From JADHLN01 sp965658435 (GTDB lineage Bacteria; Pseudomonadota; Alphaproteobacteria; Rickettsiales; JABIRX01), in NCBI GenBank assembly GCA_965658435.1, contig CBFHSE010000042.1, forward strand, positions 1-13,788: a stretch of DNA of 13,788 nt, written 5' to 3'. A model generated the notes under the pieces. That model saw nothing but the letters and a program-made list of their open reading frames with translations. It did no database searches and was not told the DNA's origin. The first letter of the stretch is position 1, and each line of letters opens with the position of its first letter. The translations under genes were made by a program, and so were the position numbers. This document shows positions 1 through 6,667 of this stretch, piece by piece.

Positions 1-43
1 AAACTTACCATTTCTACTTGAGAGCACATAAAAAAACTTGTTA

Positions 44-65
44 GAATTATAAATGAATTATAAAT
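44..65. repeat. Two perfect tandem copies of an 11-bp unit
   Basis: The unit gaattataaat occurs at 44-54 and again at 55-65 with no spacer. It lies in the non-coding stretch just before the recognisable pilin sequence, about where the missing prepilin N-terminus would be expected. No frame of 1-93 encodes the hydrophobic helix typical of prepilins. In such AT-rich DNA a short duplication may be chance or slippage, so no function is proposed. Confidence 0.5.
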
Positions 66-93
66 CCATTTAATTCTAATTCAAATTATAGAT

Positions 94-802
94 TTGTCAC
101 ACGCCCATATTAGCCAAATTCAGAGATCAGTACAAATATTTAAAGTTGCTTATGATCATTTACCAGGAGATTTTCCGGGAGCAGGAATATTATGGGGCGC
201 AGCATGTGGAGGAAATTCTCCTGCCTCATCAGGCTGTAATGGTGATGGTGATGGAGTTGTAGGTAATTATGGAGAAACAACAGCAGTACCAAGCTATTCA
301 GGCTATACTACAAAAGAATCTACTACAGAAACATTAAGATTTTGGCAGCATATGCAATTAGCTGAAATTATGGATAGAAGTTTTACAGGAGAGCCGTCAG
401 CAAGTAACTGTTTGAGTAGCGGTACTCCATCATGTTCTACAGATGAAAACTCATATGAATTGAAGTATAAAGATGGTATTCTTGTTAATATAATTGATTC
501 ACGAAAGGATAATTATTACATTAATAATTATGGCTATAATTATTTTGCCTTTAAAACGGGGGGGGGTGCTTGAATATCAATCTAGCTTTCCTGAGTTTAC
601 AGCAAGAGACACCTATAATATTGATAAAAAACTTGATGATGGTGGCCCTAGATCTGGAAGGATGCAAACATTATCTCCTTATGGAACAGGAGAGACATTT
701 GTTCCATGTTACGATGTAAGTACAGGAGTTTATTTATATAACATTGAAACAAACGGTAGATGTACATTTTATTTGCATGGTAGTTTTTTAGGGATCTTGT
801 AG
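94..802 (+). pseudogene. Type IV pilin/type II pseudopilin-like gene remnant, 5'-truncated and frameshifted
   Basis: Two frames together make one pseudopilin-like protein. Frame 1 (94-573, first usable start TTG at 94, stop codon upstream at 61-63) carries LPGDFPGA, a GDGDG stretch and a WQHMQLAEI segment. These resemble the region after the helix in pseudopilins with the pattern 'YxxLPGDFxxA ... GNGDG ... WxHLxxAgLI'. Frame 2 carries YNIDKKLDDGGPRSG, the C-terminal IDxKLDDGxPxxG motif of the same kind of protein, and ends at TAG 800-802. The frames meet at a run of nine G (558-566); eight G would give one reading frame of about 235 codons. The prepilin leader and the hydrophobic FTLIEL-type helix are missing: I checked all three frames of 1-93. 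Paired cysteines in the variable region fit secreted pilin-like proteins. As it stands the product could not enter a pilus or pseudopilus. It may be a decaying gene, a silent donor cassette, or a gene damaged by a sequencing error at the homopolymer. The family call rests on motif recognition only. Confidence 0.65.
558..566 (+). repeat. Poly-G tract (nine G) at the pilin frameshift
   Basis: Nine consecutive G stand out in DNA this AT-rich. The tract falls exactly where the two halves of the pilin-like coding sequence change frame. Removing one G joins the upstream TGG to VLEYQSSF and restores the downstream IDKKLDDG motif. Poly-G tracts are classic slipped-strand phase-variation sites in surface genes of other bacteria; that this one behaves so is inference. 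A miscounted homopolymer in the assembly is the main alternative. Confidence 0.8.
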
Positions 803-817
803 AGCTATTATTCTATT

Positions 818-837
818 AAAAACTAGCCTAATGCTAG
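818..837 (-). terminator. Rho-independent terminator of the ilvCBN operon
   Basis: Read on the minus strand, the sequence is ctagc-attag-gctag followed by TTTTT. This is a 5-bp stem (833-837 with 823-827), a 5-nt loop (828-832) and a five-T tail (818-822). The last three bases of the stem are the TAG stop codon of ilvN, so terminator and gene end overlap. The stem is short but has the right shape and position. The convergent pilin remnant ends at 802. Confidence 0.5.
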
Positions 838-1338
838 AACTGAAGATCCAGAAACAGAGATGTCAATTATGCCATAGGGCTCTAATAATTTTACAAAATC
901 CCTAACCCGAACAGCACGATCAGCAATTTGTAAAAGAAAATAATCTTTTTCTTTATCTACTAATTTAGCTTCATGAATATTACCAATTCTTATTATTTCC
1001 TCTCGGCTATCTTGACTAACTTTAACTTTTATTAAAGCTAGAATTCTTTCAACATGCGGGCATGTACTAGAAAAATCAATTACGTCATGAACGGGAACTA
1101 ATCTATTTAATAATTTTACAATTAAATCAATAGTTTCTTGGGAGCCATAGGTAGTTACAATTATTTTAGAAATATTTTTCTCCTCATCAACAACCGCAAC
1201 TGATAAAGATTCTATGTTATAACCACGAGCCGAGAATAAACCTACAACTCTTGCCAGTGCACCAAATTCATTATCAACAGTTACTGCGATAACATGTTTA
1301 TCTTCAATTTTTAGCTTTTCTGATAATTTAATGTTCAT
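823..1338 (-). CDS. ilvN: Acetolactate synthase small (regulatory) subunit
   Basis: Regulatory subunit of acetohydroxyacid synthase. In known members it binds the large subunit, raises its activity and mediates feedback inhibition by valine. The protein has 171 residues, normal for the IlvH/IlvN family. An N-terminal ACT domain spans about residues 15-88 and contains DNEFGALARVVGLFSARGYN; a C-terminal domain follows from about residue 95. Asn23, Gly26 and Asn41 align with E. coli IlvH Asn11, Gly14 and Asn29, the valine-site residues, so valine control is probably retained (inference). Alanine replaces the serine that is Ser17 in E. coli. The ATG overlaps the ilvB stop by four bases (ATGA, 1335-1338), a typical sign of translational coupling. 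It is the last gene of the ilvC-ilvB-ilvN operon, and its stop codon lies inside the likely terminator. Confidence 0.95.
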   Translation of the reverse strand: MNIKLSEKLKIEDKHVIAVTVDNEFGALARVVGLFSARGYNIESLSVAVVDEEKNISKIIVTTYGSQETIDLIVKLLNRLVPVHDVIDFSSTCPHVERILALIKVKVSQDSREEIIRIGNIHEAKLVDKEKDYFLLQIADRAVRVRDFVKLLEPYGIIDISVSGSSVLALG

Positions 1339-3083
1339 ACTAAATTTTTATTTAATTCAACTTCAATTTTTTTATCAGGCCCTAACTCCATTTCGTAATG
1401 AGCTGCTCCTGCAGGTATCATAGGATATACATTTTCTTTTGGATCAACGCAACAATCAAGTAAAACAGGACCATCATGCTCTAACATTTCCTTTAATTTG
1501 CTGTTTAATTCAGATTTTTTTTCAGCTCTAATTCCTTTTATACCAAAACTTTCAGCAAATTTCACAAAATCTGGTAAGGCATCCATGTAGCTTTCGCTAT
1601 GACGATCGCCAAAAAATAATTCCTGCCATTGTCTAACCATACCCATATAATGATTATTAAGTATTATTATTTTAACAGGTAAACGATATTGTTTTATAGT
1701 TGAGAGTTCTTGCAAATTCATCATAAAAGAAGCCTCGCCAGAAATACAGCATACAAGTTTTTTAGGATTAGCAATTTGCGCCCCAACTGCAGCGGGAACA
1801 CCATAGCCCATTGTTCCAGCACCACCAGATGTTAACCACTCATTTGGAGAGTCAAATTTAAAATGTTGAGCTGCCCACATTTGATGTTGTCCTACATCAG
1901 TTGTGATTATTGGCTTTTGTTTTTTGCTCAGTTCATATAAAGCACAAACAGCGGCTTGAGGTTTAATTTCTTTGCTATCATCTTTAAATGATAAAGATTT
2001 TTGCTCTTGCCAAGCAGTAATTTTTTGCCACCAATCTTTAATATTATTTTTATTAATTTTAAAATCTTCTTTTTCCCACAAAGCTAAAAGATCTGATATA
2101 GTCTCGCCAGCATCAGCATTTATAGCTAAATCAACTTTAATATTTTTATTAATTGAGGAAGCATCAATATCTATGTGAATTTTTTTAGAGCTTAAAGAAA
2201 ATTTGTCAGTTCTACCTGTTATTCTATCATCAAATCTAGCTCCTATATTTATCATCAAGTCACATTTTGCCATAGCCATGTTGGCCTCTAAAGTACCATG
2301 CATTCCAAGCATCCCTAAAAACTGGTTGTTAGTTGAAGGAAATGCTCCAAGACCCATTAAGGTTGCGGTTAATGGAAAGCCAGTTTTTTTAACTAACTTA
2401 GTTAAATCCTTGCAAGCATCATGACCAGAGTTAATCAAGCCACCACCAATATAGAAAACAGGTTGTTTAGCTTTTTTGATTAATTTCAGCATTTCTGAGA
2501 TTTGGTTCTTTTTAGGGGCAGAAGGAAGCTTGTATGACGGTCTACTAACCTCTTTTACACCTTTATAAGAAACCATCATATTCGAAATATCTTTTGGTAT
2601 ATCAACTAAAACAGGACCAGGTCTGCCAGTTGTAGCTATCATAATAGCCTCACGAACTGTTTCTTCAATTTTTTCTGGATCATTAATAAGATAATTATGC
2701 TTGGTACATGATCTAGTTAAGCCTACAGTATCTGCTTCTTGAAAAGCGTCAGTTCCAATTAAGGTACTTGGAACTTGACCAGAGATACAAATTACAGGAA
2801 TAGAATCCATAAAAGCGTCAGTCAAGCCAGTAATAGTGTTGGTTGCGCCAGGGCCTGATGTAACAAGCAAAGCACCAATTTTACCACTTGATCTAGCATA
2901 ACCTTCTGCAGCATGAGCAGCAGCTTGCTCATGACGCACTAAAATATGTTTTAGTTTCTTTTGCTTAAATAATTCATCATATATAGGCAACACTGCTCCA
3001 CCTGGATAGCCAAATATATTTTCAACTCCACAATCAATAAGAGTTTTTATTAAAATATTAGCACCGATGAATTTTTCAGTCAT
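1335..3083 (-). CDS. ilvB: Acetolactate synthase large (catalytic) subunit
   Basis: ThDP-, Mg- and FAD-dependent enzyme that condenses two pyruvates, or pyruvate and 2-oxobutyrate, at the start of valine/leucine and isoleucine synthesis. Its 582 residues are a normal length. The N-terminal ThDP domain contains GYPGGAVLPIYDEL and the catalytic glutamate in RHEQAAAHAAEGYAR (Glu52), then TSGPGATN and GTDAFQEAD. The central FAD-type domain spans about 190-350. The C-terminal ThDP domain has TTDVGQHQMWAAQ (about 394-406), GEASFMMN (449-456), LNNHYMGMVRQWQ (475-487) and the C-terminal loop. The metal-binding motif reads GEAS, not GDGS/GDAS: glutamate replaces the Mg-ligating aspartate. The rest of the active site looks intact, so I still call it functional. 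The start has an AAGG Shine-Dalgarno sequence beside the ilvC stop, nine bases away, and the stop overlaps ilvN. Confidence 0.96.
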   Translation of the reverse strand: MTEKFIGANILIKTLIDCGVENIFGYPGGAVLPIYDELFKQKKLKHILVRHEQAAAHAAEGYARSSGKIGALLVTSGPGATNTITGLTDAFMDSIPVICISGQVPSTLIGTDAFQEADTVGLTRSCTKHNYLINDPEKIEETVREAIMIATTGRPGPVLVDIPKDISNMMVSYKGVKEVSRPSYKLPSAPKKNQISEMLKLIKKAKQPVFYIGGGLINSGHDACKDLTKLVKKTGFPLTATLMGLGAFPSTNNQFLGMLGMHGTLEANMAMAKCDLMINIGARFDDRITGRTDKFSLSSKKIHIDIDASSINKNIKVDLAINADAGETISDLLALWEKEDFKINKNNIKDWWQKITAWQEQKSLSFKDDSKEIKPQAAVCALYELSKKQKPIITTDVGQHQMWAAQHFKFDSPNEWLTSGGAGTMGYGVPAAVGAQIANPKKLVCCISGEASFMMNLQELSTIKQYRLPVKIIILNNHYMGMVRQWQELFFGDRHSESYMDALPDFVKFAESFGIKGIRAEKKSELNSKLKEMLEHDGPVLLDCCVDPKENVYPMIPAGAAHYEMELGPDKKIEVELNKNLV

Positions 3084-3092
3084 ATTTAAACC

Positions 3093-4106
3093 TTAAGAAA
3101 CTAATTTATTAGCAGCAATCCATGGCATCATTTCACGCAGTTTTTCTCCAACTTTTTCGATTTGATGCTCTTTAGCTTCATTTCTCATTTTATTCATATC
3201 TGAGAAATTATTTTTTGCATCTGCCATATATTCTTTAACAAATTCACCATTTTGAATTTTATTCAAAACTTGCTTCATTCTTGCTTTTGATTCTGAATCA
3301 ACAATTTTAGGGCCGCTTACAAAATCTCCATATTCAGCAGTATTTGAAATAGAATAACGCATATTAGCAATTCCACCTTCATAAATTAAATCTACTATTA
3401 ATTTCATTTCATGCAGACATTCAAAATAAGCCATTTCTGGTGCATATCCAGCTTCTACTAGTGTTTCAAAGCCATTTTTAATTAAAGAAGTTACGCCTCC
3501 ACATAAAACAGCTTGTTCACCAAATAAATCAGTTTCACATTCTTCTTTAAAGCTGGTTTCAATTATGCCTGATCTTCCTCCTCCAATTGCTGATGCATAA
3601 GATAATGCTAAATCTTTAGTAGAGCCTGATTCATCTTTAGCAATAGCTATTAAGCAAGGAACACCACCTTTTTTCTGATATTCACCACGCACTGTATGAC
3701 CTGGTCCTTTTGGGGCAACCATACAAACATCAAGATCAGCTCTTGGTTTTATCAAGTTAAAATGAATATTTAAACCATGAGCAAACATTAAAGTAGCACC
3801 GTTTTTTAGATTGTCAGCAAGATCATTTTGATAAATTTCTGCTTGTGTTTCATCTGGTGCAAGCATCATAATTACATCAGCCCATTTTGCAGCTTCGCTA
3901 TTTATTAAAACTATAAAACCATCATTTTCTGCTTTTGAAATAGATTTAGATCCTTCCCTCAGAGCTATTCTAATATTTTTAATACCTGAATCTCTTAAAT
4001 TTTTAGCATGAGCATGAGCTTGTGAGCCATATCCAATTATAGCAATATTTTTAGATTTTATTATTTCCAAATCAGCATCTTTATCGTAATATACGTTTAG
4101 TGACAT
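3093..4106 (-). CDS. ilvC: Ketol-acid reductoisomerase
   Basis: Class I (short) ketol-acid reductoisomerase of 337 residues. It converts acetolactate or acetohydroxybutyrate to the dihydroxy acid using NADPH and Mg2+. The N-terminal Rossmann domain has IIGYGSQAHAHA (23-34). The following loop LREGSKSIS (Arg50, Ser53, Ser55) is the type that holds the NADPH phosphate. His110 sits in FAHGLNIHF. The knotted C-terminal domain carries the metal and substrate residues: Asp193 and Glu197 in ETDLFGEQ, Glu229 and Glu233 in YFECLHEMK, and Ser254 in ISNTAEYG. It is the first gene of ilvC-ilvB-ilvN. Only 43 bases separate it from the divergent holB, so there is no room for a leader-peptide attenuator. 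A weak GAAAG precedes the ATG. No ilvD, ilvE or leu gene is in the window. Confidence 0.97.
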   Translation of the reverse strand: MSLNVYYDKDADLEIIKSKNIAIIGYGSQAHAHAKNLRDSGIKNIRIALREGSKSISKAENDGFIVLINSEAAKWADVIMMLAPDETQAEIYQNDLADNLKNGATLMFAHGLNIHFNLIKPRADLDVCMVAPKGPGHTVRGEYQKKGGVPCLIAIAKDESGSTKDLALSYASAIGGGRSGIIETSFKEECETDLFGEQAVLCGGVTSLIKNGFETLVEAGYAPEMAYFECLHEMKLIVDLIYEGGIANMRYSISNTAEYGDFVSGPKIVDSESKARMKQVLNKIQNGEFVKEYMADAKNNFSDMNKMRNEAKEHQIEKVGEKLREMMPWIAANKLVS

Positions 4107-4143
4107 TTTCTTTCTTAAAAATTATTATTAAATAAGTAAACAT

Positions 4144-4171
4144 ACTATAATGAATAAGCCTTTTTTTGCAA
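4144..4171 (-). promoter_or_regulatory. Possible sigma70-type promoter for ilvCBN
   Basis: On the minus strand TTGCAA (4166-4171), a 16-base spacer and TATAGT (4144-4149) resemble -35 and -10 elements, with four and five matches to consensus. The -35 lies inside the first codons of divergent holB and the -10 abuts its ATG. Transcription would start about 30 bases before the ilvC ATG. The assignment is tentative because such AT-rich DNA gives many chance -10 matches. Confidence 0.3.
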
Positions 4172-5067
4172 CAATTGATAAACCATTAGGATATGATAAA
4201 ATTTTAGAGGATTTAGCGAATCAAATAAATCTAAATAAATTCCATCCTATTTCTTTGTTTACAGGTGATAAAGGGGTTGGTAAAAGAATGATTTGTGACT
4301 ATCTGGCTAAGGAAATAATTGGTGAGTCTTTAAATAAATTTTCGCATATTTCTTATCATCCTGATATTTTGATTGTTGAATCATTAAAAGAAAATATCAA
4401 AAAAGAAATAACAATTGAGCAAATAAGAGAAATTAAAAATTTTGTTTCATTAACTCCATCGCAAGCAAAAAATAAATTAATAATAATAGATGCAATAGAC
4501 CAATTAAATATAAATTCAGCTAATGCAATTTTAAAATTATTAGAAGAGCCTAATCCCAATATTTATTTTTTACTCGTAAATCATAAAATTGAAATTCTTC
4601 TGGATACAATAAAATCGCGCTGCAATAAAATATCAATACCACGCTTATCAAAAGAAAATTTTTTCACAATTATAGAAAATAAAAAGATAGATTCAGATCA
4701 AGAATTACTACATGATATCTTTGCTGCCAAACCAGGTCAGGCAATAGTTTTTTATGAAAATAAAGGTCTAGAAATGCTTAATTTGCTAAATTGTTTTTTC
4801 AATAAAGAGATAATTCTCAATAAACAAATTCTTGGCGATAAATTTGACTTTAAGAACAACCCCAATAGTTTTAGGTGCTTTTTCCCTATTGTAAATTATT
4901 TAATATCTAGAGAAATAAGGAAAAATAATCTAGATAATTTAAGAGTTGAAAAATTAGCAAATTTTATTTCTGAGTTTAATAAAGAATATCACAAATCTAT
5001 TGCTGTAAATATGGATAATTATAATTTTATTCTAACCAACCTATTTAAGATAGAAAAAATTTTATGA
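4150..5067 (+). CDS. holB: DNA polymerase III delta' subunit (clamp loader)
   Basis: AAA+ protein of 305 residues matching the delta' subunit of the clamp-loader complex, which helps place the sliding clamp on DNA. The nucleotide-binding fold has a Walker A-like GDKGVGKR (39-46), a Walker B-like IIIDAID (111-117), the sensor-like segment SANAILKLLEEPN (123-135), and SRC in TIKSRCNK (153-160), the SRC motif typical of clamp-loader subunits. The P-loop ends in Arg, not Ser/Thr, and the Walker B lacks DE-type acidic residues, as expected of a non-ATPase delta'. The four-cysteine zinc module present in many delta'/tau proteins is not visible. From about residue 165 conservation is weak, and the C-terminal region is Asn/Lys/Ile-rich. 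ATG 4150 gives the expected N-terminus but has no Shine-Dalgarno. The end overlaps metG by four bases (ATGA), a pairing familiar from alphaproteobacteria. tmk, often next to it, is absent. Confidence 0.87.
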   Translation: MNKPFFATIDKPLGYDKILEDLANQINLNKFHPISLFTGDKGVGKRMICDYLAKEIIGESLNKFSHISYHPDILIVESLKENIKKEITIEQIREIKNFVSLTPSQAKNKLIIIDAIDQLNINSANAILKLLEEPNPNIYFLLVNHKIEILLDTIKSRCNKISIPRLSKENFFTIIENKKIDSDQELLHDIFAAKPGQAIVFYENKGLEMLNLLNCFFNKEIILNKQILGDKFDFKNNPNSFRCFFPIVNYLISREIRKNNLDNLRVEKLANFISEFNKEYHKSIAVNMDNYNFILTNLFKIEKIL

Positions 5068-6590
5068 AAAATTTTTACCTCACCACCCCAATATATTATG
5101 TAAATGATCGGCCTCATATAGGTCATGCATATACTTCTCTAGCATGTGATATAATAGCACGATTTAAAAGAATGGATGGTTATAATGTAAAATTTTTAAC
5201 CGGAACAGATGAGCATGGTCAAAAAGTTGAAAAATCTGCCAAAGAAAAAAATATTGATACCCAATTATTTACAGATGAAACAGCAAGATATTTTCAGGAA
5301 TTAACAAAAATAATGGGCTATTCTCAAGATGATTTTATCAGAACAACAGAAGAAAGGCATAAAAAAACTGCAAGATATTTTTGGAATATTTTAAAAGAAA
5401 AAGGTTTTATTTATAAGGATAAATATGCTGGCTGGTATGCTGTTCGTGATGAAGCATATTATAATGAAGATGAGTTAGTTTCGGGAAAGGCTCCTACGGG
5501 CGCTGATGTAGAGTGGATGGAAGAAGAAAGTTATTTTTTTAAATTATCTGCTTTTCAAGATAAATTATTAAAATTTTATGATGAAAATCCAGATTTTATA
5601 GCTCCTAAATCTCGTTATAATGAAGTTGTTTCATTTGTAAGAGGGGGCAAGGAATATAAGAAATCTGCTTTAAAAGATTTATCGATTTCTAGAACTAGTT
5701 TTTCTTGGGGGGTAAAAGTTCCAAATGATGAAAATCACGTAATTTATGTTTGGCTAGATGCTCTTACTAATTATTTATCTGCTTTGAATTTTTCTGAATC
5801 TAATTCTGATTTTACAAAATTTTGGCCAGCAGATTTACATATGGTTGGTAAGGATATTTTAAGGTTTCATGCAGTATATTGGCCTGCTTTTTTAATGGCT
5901 GCAGAGCTAGTTTTGCCAAAAAGAATTTTTGCGCATGGTTGGTGGACTAATGAAGGAGAAAAAATATCAAAATCATTAGGTAATGTTATAAATCCCATAG
6001 AGTTAGTTGAAAATTATGGTTTAGATCAGGTAAGATTCTTTTTAATGCGTCAAGTAACATTTGGCAATGATGGTGATTTCTCAAAAAATGATTTAATTAC
6101 CAGGGTAAATAGTGATTTAGCAAATAATTATGGTAATTTAGCTCAAAGAACTCTGGCTATGGTTCAAAAAAATTGCCAAGCTAAAATACCTGCATATGAA
6201 TTAAATAATAAAGATCAGGAAATCTTGAATAATGCATATAATAAATTTACAGATTTACAAAATTTTATTAATAGGCAAAATTTCAGCAGATATATAGAAG
6301 AAATAATAGATATTTCAGCAAAAGCTAATGAATATATCGATAAAGAAGCTCCTTGGGTTCTTAGAAAGGAAGATCTAGCCAGAATGAATACAGTATTATA
6401 TGTTTTGTTGGAGTTAATTAGAGTAATTTCTTTGTATTTTATGCCAGTTATTAACAATTCGGCCAATAAAATTTTAGATTTTTTAGCGGTAAATAATGAA
6501 AATAGAAATTTCTCAAACATCAAAACTAGATTAATTTCCGGGCAAGAATTACCTGCTCCAGAAGCAGTTTTTCCTAGGATAACGGAATAA
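5064..6590 (+). CDS. metG: Methionyl-tRNA synthetase
   Basis: Class I aminoacyl-tRNA synthetase of 508 residues that charges tRNA-Met in the cytoplasm. Near the N-terminus are TTPIYYVNDRPHIGHAYT, with HIGH at 18-21, and FLTGTDEHGQK. The connective segment has GWYAVRDEAYYNEDEL, where other MetRS types carry zinc-binding cysteines; there are none here, which fits the zinc-free alphaproteobacterial type. SFVRGGKEYKKSALKDLSISR and YVWLDALTNYLSAL follow. The KMSKS-loop is KISKS (300-304), before LGNVINP. An alpha-helical anticodon-binding domain covers about 360-508. There is no C-terminal EMAP/Arc1p-like tRNA-binding domain, consistent with the short length. It overlaps holB by four bases and is probably co-transcribed and translationally coupled with it. 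Confidence 0.97.
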   Translation: MKNFYLTTPIYYVNDRPHIGHAYTSLACDIIARFKRMDGYNVKFLTGTDEHGQKVEKSAKEKNIDTQLFTDETARYFQELTKIMGYSQDDFIRTTEERHKKTARYFWNILKEKGFIYKDKYAGWYAVRDEAYYNEDELVSGKAPTGADVEWMEEESYFFKLSAFQDKLLKFYDENPDFIAPKSRYNEVVSFVRGGKEYKKSALKDLSISRTSFSWGVKVPNDENHVIYVWLDALTNYLSALNFSESNSDFTKFWPADLHMVGKDILRFHAVYWPAFLMAAELVLPKRIFAHGWWTNEGEKISKSLGNVINPIELVENYGLDQVRFFLMRQVTFGNDGDFSKNDLITRVNSDLANNYGNLAQRTLAMVQKNCQAKIPAYELNNKDQEILNNAYNKFTDLQNFINRQNFSRYIEEIIDISAKANEYIDKEAPWVLRKEDLARMNTVLYVLLELIRVISLYFMPVINNSANKILDFLAVNNENRNFSNIKTRLISGQELPAPEAVFPRITE

Positions 6591-6620
6591 AGTAAAAATT
6601 AGCAAAGAGTATTTTTACTT
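6590..6620. repeat. AT-rich inverted repeat after metG
   Basis: A perfect 10-bp inverted repeat, aagtaaaaat (6590-6599) and atttttactt (6611-6620), has an 11-base loop and begins in the metG stop codon. T-rich sequence follows only after a gap. It could be a weak terminator or an RNA-stabilising hairpin between metG and glmM. With two G/C pairs in the stem its stability is low. Confidence 0.35.
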
Positions 6621-6667
6621 GAGAAATATTTTTTATCTTTTAAAAATCATAAAAACAAATTTTACCA

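Noticed and set aside
494..802. Independent 102-codon gene starting at ATG 494
   Set aside because: Its first 20 or so codons overlap the upstream pilin-like frame and look like out-of-frame sequence; only the part after the poly-G has pilin motifs, so it is the second half of one broken gene.
4146..4151. Perfect TATAAT overlapping the holB start codon
   Set aside because: A transcript from it would begin inside holB with no suitable in-frame start nearby, so it is more likely a chance match in AT-rich DNA than the holB promoter.
4350..4620. HolB as a dead clamp-loader gene because of its altered P-loop and Walker B
   Set aside because: Delta' subunits are normally non-ATPases with modified nucleotide motifs; the SRC motif and the metG coupling are intact.
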